DNA of 9,022 nt from Gemmatimonadaceae bacterium (GTDB taxonomy: Bacteria > Gemmatimonadota > Gemmatimonadetes > Gemmatimonadales > Gemmatimonadaceae), in assembly GCA_017881545.1 (NCBI GenBank), contig JADGQU010000070.1, forward strand, positions 1 through 9,022, written 5' to 3'. Each line of letters starts with the position of its first letter. Position 1 is the stretch's first letter. Positions 6,052-9,022 of the stretch are shown one piece after another. The notes beneath the pieces are model-generated. The model was not told the DNA's origin. It did not search any database and saw nothing but the letters and a program-made list of their open reading frames with translations. Both the position numbers and the translations under genes were made by a program.

Positions 6052-7878
6052 CTACTCCACCGTGACCGACTTGGCGAGGTTGCGCGGCTGATCGACGTTC
6101 GCGCCCCGCTTGACGGCGATGTAGTAGGCAAGAAGCTGTAGCGGCACCGATGCGAGCACTGGAGTGAGCATGTCCTTCGTCTCTGGAATCCGGAACTCAT
6201 AGTCCAGCTTTCCCTCCAGCGACTCTTCCTCGCGGGTGGTGATCGCGATCACACGTCCACCTCTCGCCTTCACCTCCTGGACGTTCGAGACGACCTTGTC
6301 GAACACCGAGTCGTGCGGCGTGACGAAGACGACGGGCATCTTCTCGTCGATCAACGCGATCGGGCCGTGCTTCATCTCAGCCGCCGGGTAACCCTCGGCG
6401 TGGATGTAGCTGATCTCCTTCAGCTTGAGCGCTCCCTCCAGCGCGGTCGGGAAGCTGTAGCCGCGACCCAGGTAGAGGAAGTTCTGAGCGTTCTTGAACT
6501 CTTCGGCGATCTTCTCGATCTCGGGCGCGCGATCGAGGACGCTCTGGATCTTTTTGGGAAGCGCCAGCATCTCCTCGATGATCTCCTTTCCGTCCACCAT
6601 CGACAGGTTGCGCAGCCGTGCAATCTTTAGCGTGAACAGCAGCAGCGCGATCACCTGGCTGGTGAACGCCTTGGTGGAAGCGACTCCGATTTCCGGACCC
6701 GCGTGCACGTAAATGCCGCCGTCGCTCTCGCGCGCGATGGTGGAGCCGACGACGTTCACGATTCCGTAGGTGCGCGCACCGCGCGATTTGGCCTCGCGCA
6801 TTGCGGCCAGAGTGTCCGCGGTCTCACCCGATTGTGAGATGACGATACAAAGCGTCTTGTCGGTGACGACGGGATTCCGGTAGCGAAACTCGGACGCGTA
6901 CTCCACTTCGACCGGAATACGGGCGAGGCTCTCCAGCATGTGCTCGCCGATCAGCGCCGAGTGCCAGCTCGTGCCGCAGGCGGTGATGAGGATGTTGTCG
7001 AACCTGAGGAGCTCCTCGTCGGTCATGTTGAGACCGCCCAGCTTGGACGTGCCCTGGTCCGGCAGCAACCGCCCGCGCATGCAGTTCTCGACCGTGGCCG
7101 GCTGCTCGAAGATCTCCTTGAGCATGAAGTGAGCGAACCCGCCGCGCTCGATCTGGTCCAGGTCCCAGTCGATCTTGCTGACGCCGCGCTCGAGCCGCTG
7201 CGCGCGCTGATTGAGAATTGTGTATCCATCGCGCGTGAGGACAGCGACGTCGCCGTCGTCGAGGTAGACGACTTCGCGCGTCTGCGCCAGAATCGCCGAG
7301 ACGTCGCTGGCGACGTAGTACTCACCTTCACCGAGCCCGATCAGCAACGGGCTTCCCTTTCTCGCAGCGACGATCTTGTTCTTGTCCCTGCTCGAGACGA
7401 CCGCAATCCCGTAGGTACCTTCGATCTGCCAGAGGGCTTCGATCACTGCGCCCTCGAGATTTCCGTCGAACGCCTCTTCGATGAGATGGGCGATGACTTC
7501 GGTATCGGTGTCGGAGACGAAAGTATGGCCGCGCGCGATGAGCCCCTTCTTGAGCGTGCCGGAGTTCTCGATGATTCCATTGTGGACGACCGCTATCTCA
7601 CCCTTGCAATCGACGTGCGGATGTGCGTTGCACTCGTTGGGGACGCCATGCGTGGCCCAGCGCGTATGGCCTATCCCCATATCGCCGGCAAGCGGACTGG
7701 CGGCGAGCGCCCGCTCGAGTTCGGAGATCTTCCCGGCAGCTTTGCGGGTCTCGACCCCACCCCCGTTCATGACGGCGACGCCGGCGGAGTCGTAGCCGCG
7801 ATACTCCATGCGCTTGAGCCCCTCGAGGAGAAGGGGCGTCGCGCCACGCATTCCGATGTAGCCTATGATTCCACACAT
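6052..7878 (-). CDS. glmS: Glutamine-fructose-6-phosphate aminotransferase (isomerizing)
   Basis: Makes glucosamine-6-phosphate from fructose-6-phosphate and glutamine, the entry step to UDP-GlcNAc, in the cytoplasm. The ATG at 7878 gives 608 residues, as usual. The N-terminal glutaminase domain starts MCGIIGY, with Cys2 as the nucleophile after Met removal, then HTRWATHG (71-78), NGIIEN (100-105) and SDTDTEVI (122-129). Two SIS sugar-isomerase domains follow: ACGTSWHS from residue 300, SQSGETADT from 348, STKAFTSQ, and in the second LGRGYSFPTALEGALKLKE with AEMKHGPIAL. The end, AKSVTVE, is the canonical C-terminus. The frame stays open upstream into the mutase gene, but no family residues lie there and Cys2 must be N-terminal. 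The gap to the upstream mutase gene is 23 bases with no clear Shine-Dalgarno. That gap is too short for a glmS ribozyme. It lies in one cluster with the mutase gene, dtd and maf. Confidence 0.98.
   Translation of the reverse strand: MCGIIGYIGMRGATPLLLEGLKRMEYRGYDSAGVAVMNGGGVETRKAAGKISELERALAASPLAGDMGIGHTRWATHGVPNECNAHPHVDCKGEIAVVHNGIIENSGTLKKGLIARGHTFVSDTDTEVIAHLIEEAFDGNLEGAVIEALWQIEGTYGIAVVSSRDKNKIVAARKGSPLLIGLGEGEYYVASDVSAILAQTREVVYLDDGDVAVLTRDGYTILNQRAQRLERGVSKIDWDLDQIERGGFAHFMLKEIFEQPATVENCMRGRLLPDQGTSKLGGLNMTDEELLRFDNILITACGTSWHSALIGEHMLESLARIPVEVEYASEFRYRNPVVTDKTLCIVISQSGETADTLAAMREAKSRGARTYGIVNVVGSTIARESDGGIYVHAGPEIGVASTKAFTSQVIALLLFTLKIARLRNLSMVDGKEIIEEMLALPKKIQSVLDRAPEIEKIAEEFKNAQNFLYLGRGYSFPTALEGALKLKEISYIHAEGYPAAEMKHGPIALIDEKMPVVFVTPHDSVFDKVVSNVQEVKARGGRVIAITTREEESLEGKLDYEFRIPETKDMLTPVLASVPLQLLAYYIAVKRGANVDQPRNLAKSVTVE
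6055..6058 (-). promoter_or_regulatory. Shine-Dalgarno-like GGAG before the CTG start of dtd
   Basis: On the minus strand GGTGGAG ends the glmS coding sequence, and GGAG (6058-6055) is separated by five bases from the CTG at 6049. This spacing suits ribosome binding and supports CTG rather than a distant downstream codon as the dtd start. The bases also encode the final Val-Glu of GlmS, a conserved C-terminus, so protein constraint could also explain them. Confidence 0.5.
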
Positions 7879-7901
7879 AAGATTTCTGGTTGACTGTGTT
7901 C

Positions 7902-9022
7902 CTACCGGCCCAGCGCCTCGACCGGCTGCCGGCAATCGCGCACCAGCTTTTGGGCGTCTGCCACGGTCGGGGCCTCTGCTATTACTCGCACGATTGGTTC
8001 CGTTCCCGAGGGGCGGATGTGCACCCAACGATCCGGCCAGGTCAGCCTGAGGCCGTCCTGGCTGTCCACCTCGGCGTCGGGGAAGGCCCGTTTGAGGGCT
8101 TCGTAAACCGCGTCGAGAGGGGCAGCAGGACGCTCCAGCTTGTCCTTGACGATAACGTACCGGGGATACGCCGAAACGATCTTCGATAGGGGTTTCCCCT
8201 CCTCCAGGAGCAGCTGGAGCATCAGCGCGGCCCCAACCGGCGCATCCCTTCCCAGGTGGAGCTCTGAAAGTATTACGCCGCCGTTTCCCTCCCCCCCAAT
8301 TGGAGCCTTCTCGTCGCGCATTCTGGTAGCGACGTTGACCTCGCCAACCGGGGCCCGGATCACACGGGTTTCGGCCTCCCTGGCGATGTCGTCGATGATG
8401 CGGCTGGTCGACAGATTCGTGACGATGACGCCCTTGCGGTGCCGCAAAACGACCTTCGCCGCTAGCGCAAGAGTGTAGTCCTCGCCTATCGCGACCCCTT
8501 CCTCGGACACGAGCGCCAGGCGGTCCACATCGGGGTCGACGGCCATCCCAATGTCGCAATGCGAATCCATCACCAGCTTTTGTAACTCTCCGAGGTTTTC
8601 GGGCACCGGCTCGGGAGGCCGCGGAAAGCGACCGTCGGGCTCCATGTTGATCGTCGCGAGCTTGCATCCCAGCAGCTCGAGCAGGACCGGCATGAAGACC
8701 CCACCCGCGCCCCGGACGCAGTCGAGAGCCACTCTAAATTCTTTCTTTCGAATTCCCTCAACATCGAGAAAAGGGAGCGCCAGAATCTTCTCGATGTGCT
8801 CCCTCGCCGCGTCCTTGTCCTGGGTGACGATTCCGAGCTTATCCCAGGTCGCGCGCGGAATGTTTCCCTCTACGACTTGTCGCATCTCCGCCCCTTCCGC
8901 GGCGTCGAGAAAGAGTCCGGATGGACCGATGAACTTGAGCGCGTTCCACTCGATCGGGTTGTGGCTGGCGGTGATCCCGAGTCCGCCTGCCGCGTGGTGG
9001 TGCTCGACCGCAAGCTGCAGCG
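7902..9022 (-). CDS. glmM: Phosphoglucosamine mutase / phosphohexomutase family (partial, N-terminus off the right edge)
   Basis: Interconverts sugar 6-phosphate and 1-phosphate; beside glmS the likely reaction is glucosamine-6-phosphate to glucosamine-1-phosphate. The visible 372 residues run from the right edge to a TAG at 7904-7902; family members have roughly 450, so about 80 are missing. The active-site loop GITASHNP contains the phosphoserine (codon 8966-8964), followed by IEWNALKF. The metal loop is DPDVDR (in GMAVDPDVDRLALV), the sugar-binding loop is GGEGNGGVI, and the phosphate-binding loop RPSGTEPIVRVIAEA lies near the C-terminus. TASHNP with DPDVDR and EGNGG looks closer to archaeal-type phosphoglucosamine mutases and phosphomannomutase/phosphoglucomutases than to classical bacterial GlmM, so the symbol rests largely on the glmS neighbour. 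A phosphomannomutase role cannot be excluded. A run of seven G (8297-8291, minus strand) in the sugar loop is in frame. Confidence 0.85.
   Translation of the reverse strand, partial: LQLAVEHHHAAGGLGITASHNPIEWNALKFIGPSGLFLDAAEGAEMRQVVEGNIPRATWDKLGIVTQDKDAAREHIEKILALPFLDVEGIRKKEFRVALDCVRGAGGVFMPVLLELLGCKLATINMEPDGRFPRPPEPVPENLGELQKLVMDSHCDIGMAVDPDVDRLALVSEEGVAIGEDYTLALAAKVVLRHRKGVIVTNLSTSRIIDDIAREAETRVIRAPVGEVNVATRMRDEKAPIGGEGNGGVILSELHLGRDAPVGAALMLQLLLEEGKPLSKIVSAYPRYVIVKDKLERPAAPLDAVYEALKRAFPDAEVDSQDGLRLTWPDRWVHIRPSGTEPIVRVIAEAPTVADAQKLVRDCRQPVEALGR

Noticed and set aside
6940..7893. Plus-strand open frame of 317 codons opposite glmS
   Set aside because: It is complementary to highly conserved glmS coding sequence; its Asp/Val/Arg-rich product looks like an antisense shadow.
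7879..7901. Possible glmS ribozyme or riboswitch before glmS
   Set aside because: Only 23 bases separate glmS from the upstream stop codon, far too short for the ribozyme.
8291..8297. Run of seven C as a phase-variation site in the mutase gene
   Set aside because: It encodes the conserved GGEG loop in frame, the gene is probably essential, and seven is short for slippage-based switching.
7879..8667. The glmS reading frame stays open upstream for about 263 more codons, suggesting a larger fusion protein
   Set aside because: That stretch is antisense-free shadow coding of the mutase gene in another frame; its translation is low-complexity Arg/Gly/Ala-rich, and GlmS needs Cys2 at its N-terminus.

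Overview
The window is GC-rich, almost fully coding and bacterial. It suggests a Gram-negative organism, because it carries a predicted exported envelope protein, a Kdo/WaaP-type lipopolysaccharide kinase and an ADP-heptose-type glycosyltransferase. The exported protein at the left edge, the overlapping gene style and the base composition remind me of Gemmatimonadota. That placement is a guess from pattern and is not proven by the sequence.

Layout. Bases 1-1153 (minus) hold the 5' part of an exported protein gene that runs off the left edge. A 68-base divergent gap (1154-1221) follows. Bases 1222-5001 (plus) hold a tight cluster in which every junction overlaps: trpE, a Kdo-kinase-like gene, a family 9 glycosyltransferase and a NUDIX hydrolase. 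Bases 4998-9022 (minus) hold a second cluster, read right to left: a phosphoglucosamine-mutase-type gene (5' end off the right edge), glmS, dtd and maf. The two clusters meet tail to tail on one CTAG whose two strands supply both stop codons.

How the genes fit together. GlmS makes glucosamine-6-phosphate and the adjacent mutase would convert it to glucosamine-1-phosphate, the route to UDP-GlcNAc for peptidoglycan and lipid A. The kinase and glycosyltransferase on the other strand would act on the LPS inner core. Dtd (D-aminoacyl-tRNA deacylase), Maf (nucleotide pyrophosphatase) and the NUDIX protein are quality-control or housekeeping enzymes. TrpE is the odd member: it is the first committed tryptophan enzyme, with no trpG or trpD beside it.

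Nothing here is a mobile element, CRISPR array, RNA gene or obvious new system. The points most worth a second look are a probable CTG start codon for dtd (it restores a 145-residue protein and has a Shine-Dalgarno-like GGAG), the trpE/LPS gene coupling, the shared CTAG stop with a GC-rich hairpin beside it, a possible leaderless promoter and short repeats in the divergent gap, and an 18-bp perfect palindrome with a (CG)6 core inside the glycosyltransferase gene.
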